Below are positions 13,995 through 22,316 of a DNA stretch of 64,000 nt, piece after piece; position 1 is the first letter of the stretch; every line of letters starts with the position of its first letter. The DNA lies in NCBI GenBank assembly GCA_902362865.1, contig CABIYE010000001.1, positions 372,001 to 436,000 of the forward strand, given 5' to 3'. Below the pieces are notes generated by a model. It had not been told where the DNA came from and did no database searches. It worked only from the letters and a program-made list of their open reading frames with translations. Both the position numbers and the translations under genes were made by a program. This stretch comes from Clostridiaceae bacterium (GTDB taxonomy: Bacteria; Bacillota; Clostridia; Lachnospirales; Lachnospiraceae).

Positions 13995-14366
13995 ATGGGT
14001 AAACCAACCAAAGAATTTGAATACCGGATGCAGGGAATGGTGTATGCACTCGACATAGCCAAAAAAGAAGGGATAGAAGCATTGGAGAGAGACATCAGGA
14101 AACGGGGATTCCTGAGGGCTCCGATGAAGTTTTCACAGAAGGAGATTGATGAATTTATAGAATTCACGTCTGAAAACCTATACCAGACATCCATGACGGT
14201 GTGGTTTATGGCACTAAATACGGCCTTTGGTTTTGGGAAAAAACGGTTTGCGAGGTTGAAAGAAGCGTTTGACAAGCATACAAGGGATGTTATGGATTTT
14301 GATTATCTTGGTGTTAGGGCGGCAAAGAAAGCAGGAGGCATTTCTGAATGGGAAGAGGGAATATAA
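13995..14366 (+). CDS. Phage protein of unknown function, 123 residues
   Basis: ATG 13995 lies 6 bp after GGAGGG (13983-13988); ATG 13989 abuts that site and is less likely. The product is mostly helical (GMVYALDIAKKEGIEALERD and ALNTAFGFGKKRFARLKEAF). It follows the PP-loop gene closely, as in related prophages. No function is known. Confidence 0.65.
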   Translation: MGKPTKEFEYRMQGMVYALDIAKKEGIEALERDIRKRGFLRAPMKFSQKEIDEFIEFTSENLYQTSMTVWFMALNTAFGFGKKRFARLKEAFDKHTRDVMDFDYLGVRAAKKAGGISEWEEGI

Positions 14367-14393
14367 GCCAAGGGTAAAGGAGCGTGAAACAGA

Positions 14394-14633
14394 TTGAGGC
14401 ATAAAAGGACAAGGCGGCAGCAACACGTAGACACATTAAGCCACCACGGTGACATGGCAGAAAGGAAGCCGGACAGCAAAGCGCGGGCGGATTTTAAGCG
14501 CCCGGCGTATCAGGCACGGAGCCTGATCGCCCAGCAGGGCAGGCAGATGCAGCGCGAGAGCGTGGAGGAGTACCTGGCAAGGAAATACAATATCAAAGGG
14601 GAGACACGGGGTGGACAAAAGCGTTCTGATTGA
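14394..14633 (+). CDS. Small basic phage protein, TTG start
   Basis: TTG 14394 is the only reasonable start after GGAG (14377-14380), which leaves a long spacing. The 79 residues are rich in Arg, Lys, Gln and His (MRHKRTRRQQHVDTLSHHG) and end EEYLARKYNIKGE. It overlaps the regulator gene by 23 bp. The basic character suits nucleic-acid binding, but no family is recognised. Confidence 0.5.
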   Translation: MRHKRTRRQQHVDTLSHHGDMAERKPDSKARADFKRPAYQARSLIAQQGRQMQRESVEEYLARKYNIKGETRGGQKRSD

Positions 14634-15075
14634 GTATGCGGATATGAAAGAAGAAATCAGGGATTTAAGGCGCAGGATTGAGAAAGACAGGCGTGAGCTG
14701 GACGGGCTGAATGAGATGGTGGTATCTGATTCCGTAACCTGCGGAAAGAAGGGAAGGAAGCCCATACGGACGGTCAGAATACAGGGGAAGCCGACAAAAG
14801 CTATAGAGCGCAAGCAGAAAGCCCTGGAGGGGAATATTGCAAGGCGCGAACATATGGAAGCGGAGCTTTTGGAGCTGCAGGGGCAGGCGGAAGAATACAT
14901 AGAGGGTATCCGGAGGAGCGAGCTGCGCATTATGTTCCGGCTGTATTATATTGATGACCTGACCTGGTACCAGGTAGCGATAGAGATGAACCGGATATTC
15001 CCGAAGCGCCGGATAAAGTACACGGAAGACGGCTGTAGGATGCGCCATAATAGATTTTTAGAAAAAATTGAATAA
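14611..15075 (+). CDS. Late-gene transcription regulator (RinA/ArpU-like)
   Basis: GTG 14611 follows GGGGAGACACGGG. The 154-residue product has an N-terminal coiled coil (EIRDLRRRIEKDRRELDGLN), a basic middle part and a sigma-70 region-4-like end (MFRLYYIDDLTWYQVAIEMN, then RRIKYTEDGCRMRHNRFL). Proteins of this kind sit before the packaging genes of Firmicutes phages and switch on late transcription. The likely target is the repeat and promoter just downstream. Confidence 0.7.
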   Translation: MDKSVLIEYADMKEEIRDLRRRIEKDRRELDGLNEMVVSDSVTCGKKGRKPIRTVRIQGKPTKAIERKQKALEGNIARREHMEAELLELQGQAEEYIEGIRRSELRIMFRLYYIDDLTWYQVAIEMNRIFPKRRIKYTEDGCRMRHNRFLEKIE

Positions 15076-15116
15076 ATGTTCGGTAATGTTCGCTAAAAAT
15101 CGGTTATAGTATAAAC
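15076..15116 (+). promoter_or_regulatory. Candidate late promoter
   Basis: Two copies of TGTTCG, in TGTTCGGTAATGTTCGC, lie 11 bp apart, about 15 bp before TATAGT (15105-15110), with no consensus -35. A repeated upstream box plus a lone -10 is what an activator-dependent late promoter would show. Confidence 0.55.
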
Positions 15117-15174
15117 TGAACAAAGCGCAAAGTTACTTTTCACTAATATCCTCCGAGTATATAGAACCTGAAAG

Positions 15175-15203
15175 ACGTTCCGGGATTCCCGGGGCGTTTT
15201 TCG
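15175..15203 (+). terminator. Terminator-like hairpin in the late leader
   Basis: ACGTTCCGGG and CCCGGGGCGT pair with two wobbles around ATT, followed by five T. It lies between the candidate late promoter and the HNH gene, so late transcription may be antiterminated or attenuated here. Confidence 0.65.
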
Positions 15204-15241
15204 TTCCCGGGGAAAGAAGCGGGCAGACGGCAGAGACATAG

Positions 15242-15263
15242 GGCACCCTACGGGGTGTCTTTT
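15242..15263 (+). terminator. Second short terminator-like hairpin in the late leader
   Basis: GGCACCC pairs with GGGTGTC (one wobble) across a 4-nt loop, followed by TTTT. It is weaker than the first. Confidence 0.45.
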
Positions 15264-15304
15264 GTAATGTGTAACATTAAAAGAGACAGAGGAAGGTGTG
15301 GAAG

Positions 15305-15643
15305 ATGAGGAATAGACCTGATAAAGATGGTACGCACAGAGGCGCCTTTGAGAGAAATAAAAAGAAAATATTTGCAACATGTACTACATGCGGGATATGC
15401 GGAAAGCCTGTTGATTTTTCGATAAAATACCCCCACCCCCTTTCGCCCTGTATAGACCATATTATACCGATAGCGAAGGGAGGACATCCAAGCGATATAG
15501 ACAATATGCAATTAGCACATTGGACTTGTAATAGAGAGAAGAGCGATAAATTAATGAACAGAACTATGGAGAAACAAGGCGATGAAATTGTAAGTAATAG
15601 GGTGCTACCGCAATCGCAGGACTGGAAGAAGTATAGAGCATAG
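15305..15643 (+). CDS. HNH endonuclease of the packaging module
   Basis: The 112-residue product contains CTTCGICGKPVD, the core CIDHIIPIAKGG and NMQLAHWTCNREKSD, a full HNH signature with zinc cysteines. ATG 15305 follows GGAAGGTGTGGAAG. HNH proteins next to terminase genes take part in cos cleavage in HK97-like phages. Here a GC-rich candidate cos region lies just downstream. Confidence 0.88.
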   Translation: MRNRPDKDGTHRGAFERNKKKIFATCTTCGICGKPVDFSIKYPHPLSPCIDHIIPIAKGGHPSDIDNMQLAHWTCNREKSDKLMNRTMEKQGDEIVSNRVLPQSQDWKKYRA

Positions 15644-15769
15644 AAGATAGAGCATCTCTGAGGGGAAGAGGTGTGGAGAATAGGAACCATAAGAACAAAA
15701 GAGAAAAAATTATCAAATAAATTTTTTTTTAAAGAAAATTGAAGCCAAGGAATGGAACGAATGAAACAA

Positions 15770-15835
15770 AACGGGGGGGGCATACCTCCCGGCCGTGCAG
15801 CCGTTTCGACCTTCACGCCGTCACTGTGAAAAAAA
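15770..15835. other. Candidate cos / packaging region
   Basis: This non-coding stretch holds a run of eight G (15773-15780), then CCTCCCGGCCG and CACGCCGTCACTGTG. It is very GC-rich against AT-rich flanks and sits between the HNH and portal genes, where cos sites of HNH-carrying phages occur. The assignment is positional; no known cos sequence is matched. The remainder of 15644-15862 is AT-rich with nothing else recognisable. Confidence 0.35.
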
Positions 15836-15862
15836 ACACACGCTAAGAAAAGAGGAACAGAT

Positions 15863-17086
15863 ATGGAGTATAAAGGAATCGAATATTTACGAAGAAAATT
15901 AGCAGGAAAAAGAAGCAGAGTAATCCTCAGATACAAATATTATGAAATGAAAAATAGCGTAAAAGACTTTGGGATAGCAACGCCTCCAGATTTAAAGAAC
16001 TGGAAATCGGTTCTTGGATGGTGCGGGAAGGCCGTAGATTCAATGTCAGACAGGTTAGTGTTCCGGGAGTTCGCAGAAGACAACTTTGAAATTAACGAAA
16101 TATTTCAAATGAACAATCAGGATATTTTTTTTGATAGCGCAATAATGTCGGCTTTAATTGCATCGTGCTGCTTTGTGTATATTTCAGAGGATGAAGAAGG
16201 ATACCCAAGGCTGCAGGTAATTGATGCGGGGAATGCAACAGGAATTATAGACCCAATTACCGGAATGCTGACAGAGGGGTATGCGGTTTTAAAAGAAGAC
16301 AAATATGGAAACCCGGTTACCGAAGCTTATTTTATAGCAGGAAAAACAGCTTATTATGAAAAAGATCAGAAACCGTACGATATAAAAAACAAAGCAATAT
16401 ATCCATTGTTGGTTCCGATTGTGTACAGACCAGATCCGGTGCGTCCGTTTGGACACTCGAGAATCAGTAGAGCCTGTATGGATATTATGGGGTCAGCGCT
16501 AAGGACGCTTAAAAGGTCTGAAATATCGGCAGAATTCTATTCTTTTCCACAGAAATATGTAGTAGGCACATCGCAGGATGCGGAACCTATGGAAAAATGG
16601 AAGGCAACGATGTCGAGTTTAATAGAAATAACAAAAGATGAAGAAGGAGACAAGCCGACGCTTGGACAGTTTACTCAACTGAGCATGAGTCCGCATATTG
16701 AGCAGTTAAGAATGTTCGCCTCATTATTTGCCGGAGAAACCGGATTGACACTGGATGATTTGGGATTTTCAACTGAAAACCCATCGACCGCGGAAGCGAT
16801 CAAGGCATCGCATGAAAATTTAAGATTGTCTGCAAGAAAAGCGCAAAGAACATTTGGAACGGGATTTTTGAACGTAGGATATTTAGCGGCGTGCGTGAGA
16901 GATAGTTACCCATATTTAAGAAAACAATTTTATTTAACGAAACCAAAATGGGAGCCAGTGTTTGAAGCTGATGCGGCGGCATTAAGTTCATATGGAGATG
17001 GTGCGATTAAAATAAATCAAGCAATTCCGGGATACTTTGGAAAAGAGAGCCTGAGAGACCTGACGGGTATAGAACCAAGCATGTAA
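15863..17086 (+). CDS. Portal protein (SPP1-type)
   Basis: The 407-residue protein fits a phage portal: NWKSVLGWCGKAVDSMSDRL near the start, ISRACMDIMGSALRTLKRSE and FYSFPQKYVVG in the middle and AEAIKASHENLRLSARKAQ near the end. ATG 15863 follows AAGAGGAACAGAT. It forms the dodecameric ring at the capsid vertex through which DNA enters. It precedes the MuF gene, with TerL downstream of both. From here the base composition becomes AT-rich. Confidence 0.88.
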   Translation: MEYKGIEYLRRKLAGKRSRVILRYKYYEMKNSVKDFGIATPPDLKNWKSVLGWCGKAVDSMSDRLVFREFAEDNFEINEIFQMNNQDIFFDSAIMSALIASCCFVYISEDEEGYPRLQVIDAGNATGIIDPITGMLTEGYAVLKEDKYGNPVTEAYFIAGKTAYYEKDQKPYDIKNKAIYPLLVPIVYRPDPVRPFGHSRISRACMDIMGSALRTLKRSEISAEFYSFPQKYVVGTSQDAEPMEKWKATMSSLIEITKDEEGDKPTLGQFTQLSMSPHIEQLRMFASLFAGETGLTLDDLGFSTENPSTAEAIKASHENLRLSARKAQRTFGTGFLNVGYLAACVRDSYPYLRKQFYLTKPKWEPVFEADAAALSSYGDGAIKINQAIPGYFGKESLRDLTGIEPSM

Positions 17087-17098
17087 TAAGGAGAAGAA

Positions 17099-18310
17099 AT
17101 GGAAGATATAGCGCCGAATTTATTGAAAAACATACAAGCAGACTTTGAAAAGAGATTTCAAGAAAATGATAAGGTTAAAGGTTTGTATGCAAAAATAAGA
17201 AATGAAACAGCTACATATAAAGAAGCGCATGAATTTGCTATCGAAGCAGGTGAGATCCTTTCGGGAGTGTTCCGGGATAATCTGTCATCGGCGGTTTTGC
17301 CAGATGGGAAGATGTATTACAATATTGCAGAACGTATATTAAGGCCGCCGCTTAAAAATAATTACAAGCTTGTGTCAGATGTGACTGTGGATGTACAAAA
17401 CATTCTGAATAAGGAAGCGGGAATAGGAATAAAGGCGATAAGGCCACAGATAAACGAAGACAGAGTAGCGGGGATTATAGATATTGTATCTGGAAAAGAT
17501 AATTTTGATGACATTGCATATATGCTAACTGGAGCGGTGGAGAATTTTACGCTAGCAGTGGTAGATGAAGCGGTAAGAGTCAATGCAGATTTTCAGAATA
17601 AATCTGGGTTAAGTCCAAAAATACGCCGGATAGCAACCGGGAAATGCTGTGATTGGTGCAGCAAACTGGCAGGCGTGTATGATTACGAGACAGTGTCAGG
17701 CAGTGGAAACGCTGTGTTTAGAAGACATAAAAATTGCAAATGCTTAGTGGCGTTTGAAACGAGAGACGGTAAAATCCAAAACGTACACACAAAACGCCGG
17801 GTTGATGAAAATGAAATAGAAAAGATAGAGAAAAGAAAGCAGATTGGCCTTAAAAAAGAAATTAGAGCAGAAGACGTAACAAAGCAGTATTTTAATGGGG
17901 CAACTCCTGGGAAAGGGAAGTTTTTGATTGATGAAGGCTACGTAGAAGGACTGCATTCTGATGAAATAAAAACAGCGGAGCTGCTTCATAAAACATTAGG
18001 CGGAGATATAGTGTTATTGCGAGAATCAAATGCCGACCATGAAAAAACAGCTGACTACATATGGAATGAAAAGTTGTGGGATTTAAAAAGCACGAGCACG
18101 GCAAAAGCAGCAAATAGTGCTATTCGGCATGGATTACAGCAAATACGAGGCAATCCGGGAGGAATTATTTTAAATTACAATAAAAACGAAGTGATAATGG
18201 AAGAGGTAATAAACGTGATAGAAAGAAGGATGCAATGGTGCAACCTGGAGGAGGTTGATATAATGATTATTGCAGATGAAAAGATTAAAAAAATTTTAAG
18301 GTATAAATAA
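17099..18310 (+). CDS. MuF-type minor head protein fused to a CdiA-like C-terminal nuclease toxin domain
   Basis: The N-terminal ~240 of 403 residues are a phage minor-head (MuF/SPP1 gp7-like) domain, ending in the Cys/His cluster CCDWCSKLAG and RRHKNCKC (about residues 182-214). A charged linker follows. The last ~135 residues (GKGKFLIDEGYVEGLHSDEI, then DHEKTADYIWNEKLWDLKST, then a hydrophobic strand) match the CdiA C-terminal tRNase/PD-(D/E)xK pattern: a D-Y then D-x-K catalytic arrangement. MuF polymorphic toxins of temperate phages have this design and may be injected with the DNA. No immunity gene follows before TerL. Confidence 0.75.
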   Translation: MEDIAPNLLKNIQADFEKRFQENDKVKGLYAKIRNETATYKEAHEFAIEAGEILSGVFRDNLSSAVLPDGKMYYNIAERILRPPLKNNYKLVSDVTVDVQNILNKEAGIGIKAIRPQINEDRVAGIIDIVSGKDNFDDIAYMLTGAVENFTLAVVDEAVRVNADFQNKSGLSPKIRRIATGKCCDWCSKLAGVYDYETVSGSGNAVFRRHKNCKCLVAFETRDGKIQNVHTKRRVDENEIEKIEKRKQIGLKKEIRAEDVTKQYFNGATPGKGKFLIDEGYVEGLHSDEIKTAELLHKTLGGDIVLLRESNADHEKTADYIWNEKLWDLKSTSTAKAANSAIRHGLQQIRGNPGGIILNYNKNEVIMEEVINVIERRMQWCNLEEVDIMIIADEKIKKILRYK

Positions 18311-18403
18311 AAGGCAGCCCCCTCACCGAAAATAGCGAAGGTTCTGCCTATATTTATTTTATAATATATGCTCTTAAAAAGCAATAGTTAAAAAGGAGGG
18401 GTT

Positions 18404-19798
18404 ATGGCAGAATTAAGAAGAGGACGTCAGACACCCACCCAATCCGTTGTGATTCCATATTCTGATACAAAGGGACCAGATGCAATAAAATTGTATAAAA
18501 AAACAGGCAATGAGCTACTGGAATGGCAGCAGTTAATTGCATGCGACATTATGGCGGTTAATAAGGAGGGGCTATGGGTTCATCAGAAGTATGGATATTC
18601 TGTGCCAAGGAGGAATGGAAAAAGTGAAAATGTTTTAAGCAGATGCTTGTGGGGGCTGAAAAACAAAGAAAGAATATTATATACAGCACACAGAGCAACG
18701 ACATCCCACGCTGTCTGGGAGAGGCTTAGCAGGATGTGTGGAAAAGCAGATATACATATTTCTTCATCGTTTAAAGCATTTGGGAAAGAGCATCTATATA
18801 CTTCGGATGGAGGAGTAATCGAGTTCCGTACGAGAACATCTAATGGCGGGCTTGGAGAAGGATACGATCTATTGATTATAGATGAAGCGCAGGAATATAC
18901 AGAAGCCCAGGAGACTTCGTTAAAATATGTGGTATCAGACAGCAAAAACCCACAGACAATTATGCTGGGAACCCCTCCGACAGTAGTTTCAGCCGGGACG
19001 GTTTTTGTAAAATACAGGGAAACGGTGTTATCCGGACGAGGGTTTGATTCCGGGTGGGCAGAATGGTCGGTTAGCGAGCAGCATAGGCCTGATGATGTTG
19101 AGGCGTGGTATGAAACAAATCCGTCGCTAGGAACAATCCTGACAGAAAGAAAAATCAGGGCGGAGATAACTACGGATGATATTGATTTTAACATTCAGCG
19201 TCTTGGTTTATGGTTGAGATATAATCAAAAATCAGAAATCAGTAAAGCGGAATGGGAAGCGTTAGCAGTAAAGGCAATGCCAGAATTAAAAGGGAAACTA
19301 TTTGTTGGAATAAAATACGGACACGATGGAGAGAATGTAGCGATGTCTGTAGCTGTAAAAACAAAAGAAGGAAAGATATTTGTAGAATCAATAGATTGCA
19401 GACCGACAAGAGCGGGAAACAGATGGATATTAGAAAATCTTGCGGCGATGGATTATAAGACCGTTGTAATAGATGGAGCGAATGGGCAGCAGCTGCTTGC
19501 AGACCAAATGAAGGAAATCGGTTTAAAAAATCCGGTTTTACCAACGGTAAAGCAAATTATTGTTGCAAATTCATCATTTGAACAGGGGCTATTCCAGAAC
19601 AATATACGACATAATAACCAGCCATCACTGGTTCGTGCGGTAAGCAACTGTGAAAAACGCGCTATTGGAACCAATGGAGGTTTTGGGTACAGATCTATCA
19701 AGGAGGGCGTAGAAATTGCGTTGATGGAAAGCGTTATTTTGGCGTATTGGCAATGCGCGGAGAGCAAAGAAAAAAAGAAACAAAGATCAAGTTATTAA
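18404..19798 (+). CDS. Terminase large subunit
   Basis: The 464-residue protein has the adenine/Walker A region YGYSVPRRNGKSE (about residue 65), ILYTAHRATTSH, the Walker B LLIIDEAQEY (about 156), the coupling motif MLGTPPT and a C-terminal nuclease-like part with GIKYGHDGE and VIDGANG. RBS AAAAAGGAGGGG precedes ATG 18404. It powers DNA packaging into the prohead. Its place after the portal and MuF genes is unusual, and no small subunit was recognised. Confidence 0.9.
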   Translation: MAELRRGRQTPTQSVVIPYSDTKGPDAIKLYKKTGNELLEWQQLIACDIMAVNKEGLWVHQKYGYSVPRRNGKSENVLSRCLWGLKNKERILYTAHRATTSHAVWERLSRMCGKADIHISSSFKAFGKEHLYTSDGGVIEFRTRTSNGGLGEGYDLLIIDEAQEYTEAQETSLKYVVSDSKNPQTIMLGTPPTVVSAGTVFVKYRETVLSGRGFDSGWAEWSVSEQHRPDDVEAWYETNPSLGTILTERKIRAEITTDDIDFNIQRLGLWLRYNQKSEISKAEWEALAVKAMPELKGKLFVGIKYGHDGENVAMSVAVKTKEGKIFVESIDCRPTRAGNRWILENLAAMDYKTVVIDGANGQQLLADQMKEIGLKNPVLPTVKQIIVANSSFEQGLFQNNIRHNNQPSLVRAVSNCEKRAIGTNGGFGYRSIKEGVEIALMESVILAYWQCAESKEKKKQRSSY

Positions 19799-19799
19799 C

Positions 19800-19821
19800 A
19801 GCATCCGGAAGGATGCTTTTA
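19800..19821 (+). terminator. Hairpin after the terminase gene
   Basis: AGCATCC-GGAA-GGATGCT is a perfect 7-bp stem with a GNRA-like loop and four T. It may partly reduce transcription into the scaffold gene. Confidence 0.65.
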
Positions 19822-19865
19822 ATATACATAAAGTTACTAATCTCACGAAAAAGAAAGGAGCAAAA

Positions 19866-20321
19866 ATGAGCGATTTTGAACCAATTGAAACAAGGGAACA
19901 ATTTGAAGATGAAGTTTCAAAAAGACTGGAAAGAGAGAGAGAAAGCATAGAAAAAAGATATGAAGGCTTTCTTTCGCCGGATGATGTGGCGAATAAATAT
20001 AAAGAATATTTGTCACCAGACGATGAAAAGAAAAAGTATGAAGGTTATTTATCCCCAGAGGAAGCAGCTAAAAAGGACGCAGAAATAAAGCGCTATGAGA
20101 CTAGCGCAATAAAAATAAAAATTGCGCATGAAGCAGGATTGCCATATGAACTTGCAGAGCGGTTGTCGGGAGAAAATGAAAAAGAGATGAAAAAAGACGC
20201 AGAAATGTTAAAAGGTCTGCTGGGAGAAAAAAAGAAAGCTCCGTTAAGAGAAACCGAAGGAAATAATAAAAAAAATGACGCGGCCTACAGAAGTATGCTG
20301 AGCGAGATGAAAGGAGAATAA
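19866..20321 (+). CDS. Capsid scaffold protein
   Basis: The 151-residue protein is highly charged and helical with a triplicated motif Y-x-x-[FY]-LSPDD/EE (GFLSPDDVANKYK, EYLSPDDEKKKYE, GYLSPEEAAKKD). This composition, size and place directly before the major capsid gene define a scaffold of the DUF4355-like type. It guides prohead assembly and is removed before packaging. RBS AAAGAAAGGAGC precedes ATG 19866. Confidence 0.82.
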   Translation: MSDFEPIETREQFEDEVSKRLERERESIEKRYEGFLSPDDVANKYKEYLSPDDEKKKYEGYLSPEEAAKKDAEIKRYETSAIKIKIAHEAGLPYELAERLSGENEKEMKKDAEMLKGLLGEKKKAPLRETEGNNKKNDAAYRSMLSEMKGE

Positions 20322-20323
20322 AA

Positions 20324-21214
20324 ATGGCGAGTATTTTAACAAGAGGAAGTTTGTTTCCAGAGGAATTAACAAGTGAAATGTTCAATAAGGTGAAAGGAAA
20401 ATCTTCATTAGCTGCGTTGTCAGCAGCTGAACCGATTCCGTTTAACGGGAAAAAAGAATTTACATTTACTTTGGATAGCGAAGTAGATATCGTTGCGGAA
20501 AACGGCAAAAAATCGAACGGAGGGGCAACTGTAGAACCTTTTACAATTGTTCCGGTTAAATTTGAATATGGAACACGTGTATCAGATGAATTCATGTATG
20601 GAGCGGAAGAAGTTCAGGTAGAGTATTTAAGGGCTTTCGCGGAAGGCTTTGCAAAAAAAATGGCAAGAGGTATTGACATCGCGGCTATGCATGGATTCAA
20701 TCCGAGAACTAAAATAGCATCAGCTGTTGTAGGGGCAAATAATTTTGATTCAAAAGTTACGCAGACGATTACTTATGAAGAAGCAAGAGCGGATGAAAAT
20801 GTAGATGATGCAATTGCGGTAATTGAAGGTGCGGATGGAAGCGTGAGCGGCATGGCGATATCTCCGACGTTTCGGCAGGCATTAGCAAATCTTAAAAATT
20901 CATCGAACGAAAGGCTGTATCCGGAACTTGCCTGGGGAGGGAATCCTGGTACTTTAAATGGGCTTTTGCTGGATGTAAATAATACGGTGTCTTTTGGAGC
21001 ATCAGAAGATTTGGCAATTATTGGAGACTTCCAGAATGGATTTAAATGGGGGTATGCAAAGGAAATCCCGATTGAAGTAATTCCCTATGGAGATCCGGAC
21101 AATACCGGAGTAGACTTAAAAGGATCTAACCAGGTATACATTAGAGGCGAGGCTTATGTGGGATGGGGGATTTTACTTCCAGAATCATTTGCAAGGATTA
21201 AATCAGCGCAATAA
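20324..21214 (+). CDS. Major capsid protein (HK97 fold)
   Basis: The 296-residue protein begins MASILTRGSLFPEELTSEMF and contains the E-loop-like FTFTLDSEVDIVAENGKK, then VKFEYGTRVSDEFM, and ends with GWGILLPESFARI. These are typical of the phage major capsid family with the HK97 fold. No N-terminal delta domain is present, in keeping with a separate scaffold gene upstream. The stop-to-start distance from the scaffold gene is 2 bp. Confidence 0.92.
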   Translation: MASILTRGSLFPEELTSEMFNKVKGKSSLAALSAAEPIPFNGKKEFTFTLDSEVDIVAENGKKSNGGATVEPFTIVPVKFEYGTRVSDEFMYGAEEVQVEYLRAFAEGFAKKMARGIDIAAMHGFNPRTKIASAVVGANNFDSKVTQTITYEEARADENVDDAIAVIEGADGSVSGMAISPTFRQALANLKNSSNERLYPELAWGGNPGTLNGLLLDVNNTVSFGASEDLAIIGDFQNGFKWGYAKEIPIEVIPYGDPDNTGVDLKGSNQVYIRGEAYVGWGILLPESFARIKSAQ

Positions 21215-21239
21215 CAGGGAGGACAATAAAGGAGATAGA

Positions 21240-21389
21240 ATGAGATACAAAAATAAAAAAACAGGTGCAGTAGTTGAGGTGAGGAGCGAGTTGAGTGGAG
21301 GGGATTGGGAGAAAATTGCACCAAAAACCATCAAAAAAACTACAAGCAAAACTGCTGAACGAAAAAGTGCGGTGAAGAAGGATGAATGA
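21240..21389 (+). CDS. Small phage head-region protein, 49 residues
   Basis: ATG 21240 follows AAAGGAGATAGA. The product begins MRYKNKKTGAVVEVRSELSG, with a DWEKI motif and a Lys/Thr-rich tail. Similar short proteins follow the capsid gene in many Firmicutes siphophages. Its end overlaps the connector gene by 8 bp. The precise role is unknown. Confidence 0.6.
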   Translation: MRYKNKKTGAVVEVRSELSGGDWEKIAPKTIKKTTSKTAERKSAVKKDE

Positions 21390-21804
21390 ATTTGCTACGT
21401 TGGAAGACATTGAGAATCTTTGGCGCAATATGAGTGAAAATGAAAAAGAAAGGGCAAAGCCATTGCTTGCTGTTGTATCAGATAGCTTAAGAGGTGAAGC
21501 TGATAAGGTAGGAAAAGATTTAGATAAGATGATAGAAGAAAAACCTTATTTGAAAAATGTGGCAATGTCAGTAACTGTAGATATCGTAGCCAGAACGCTT
21601 ATGACATCAACGAATTCAGAACCCATGACACAGATGAGCCAATCTGCATTGGGATATTCAACATCAGGGACATTTCTTGTCCCTGGTGGAGGGATATTTA
21701 TTAAAAAAACTGAACTTTCAAGGTTGGGAATCAGGCGGCAGAGATGCGGGGTGATTGAATTATATGGCGATGATGAAAGGGATAACAGTAATACTTCTGG
21801 ATAA
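21382..21804 (+). CDS. Head-tail connector (Gp19/Gp15-like)
   Basis: The 140-residue protein is helical at its start (ATLEDIENLWRNMSENEKER) and has NVAMSVTVDIVARTLMT then a loop-rich C-terminus (GYSTSGTFLVPGGGIF, then ELSRLGIRRQRCGV). This matches phage Gp19/Gp15/Gp42-family adaptors that sit under the portal. It overlaps both neighbours, as connector genes often do. Confidence 0.78.
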   Translation: MNEFATLEDIENLWRNMSENEKERAKPLLAVVSDSLRGEADKVGKDLDKMIEEKPYLKNVAMSVTVDIVARTLMTSTNSEPMTQMSQSALGYSTSGTFLVPGGGIFIKKTELSRLGIRRQRCGVIELYGDDERDNSNTSG

Positions 21805-22102
21805 GATTGAAATCGGAAGAGATGGATTCAACCGCCCGATTTATGAAGAAAATCCAATTGAAGTAAAGAATGTGCTTGTAGCTCCGGCGTCGGCAGATGA
21901 TATCGTCAGCCAGCTTAATTTAACAGGGAAAAAAGCGGTGTATACGCTGGCTATACCTAAAGGAGATAAACACAACTGGTTAGATAGAAGAGTTCAATTT
22001 TTTGGAGAGACATGGCAGACATTCGGATTTCCGGTTAAGGGAATAGAAGAAAACATCCCTTTAGATTGGAATGAAAAAGTGATGGTAGAGAAATATGGGT
22101 AA
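21764..22102 (+). CDS. Head-tail joining protein / stopper
   Basis: I chose ATG 21764 (after GGGGTGATTGAATT), giving 112 residues; Met codons at 21770 and 21773 are alternatives. The protein contains ILLDKIEIGRDGFNRPIY, NVLVAPASADDIV and KGDKHNWLDRRVQFFGETWQ, the pattern of short beta-rich stopper or minor-capsid proteins. It overlaps the upstream connector by 41 bp in another frame. Confidence 0.7.
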   Translation: MAMMKGITVILLDKIEIGRDGFNRPIYEENPIEVKNVLVAPASADDIVSQLNLTGKKAVYTLAIPKGDKHNWLDRRVQFFGETWQTFGFPVKGIEENIPLDWNEKVMVEKYG

Positions 22103-22316
22103 ATCAGATGTAAAAATAGTATTAAACAGAGAGGGAGTAGGAAACCTTCTTAAATCCGCTGAGATACAACAGGTTTTAAAAAGAGAGGCGGGCGGAATTG
22201 CCGAAAGAGGCGGAGGAGATGAAACAGAGATTTACGTTGCTTCATCCCGTGCAGTAGCACAAGTATCCACAAGAAGAAATAAAGGCAACAAGTTGCTTAA
22301 GGCGGTGAGACAATGA
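22095..22316 (+). CDS. Tail completion protein (HK97 gp10-like)
   Basis: The 73-residue product reads VLNREGVGNLLKSAEIQQVL, then RAVAQVSTRRNKGNKLLKAV. This is a short form of the gp10-like family that finishes the head-tail interface. It overlaps both neighbours by a few bases. Confidence 0.7.
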   Translation: MGKSDVKIVLNREGVGNLLKSAEIQQVLKREAGGIAERGGGDETEIYVASSRAVAQVSTRRNKGNKLLKAVRQ

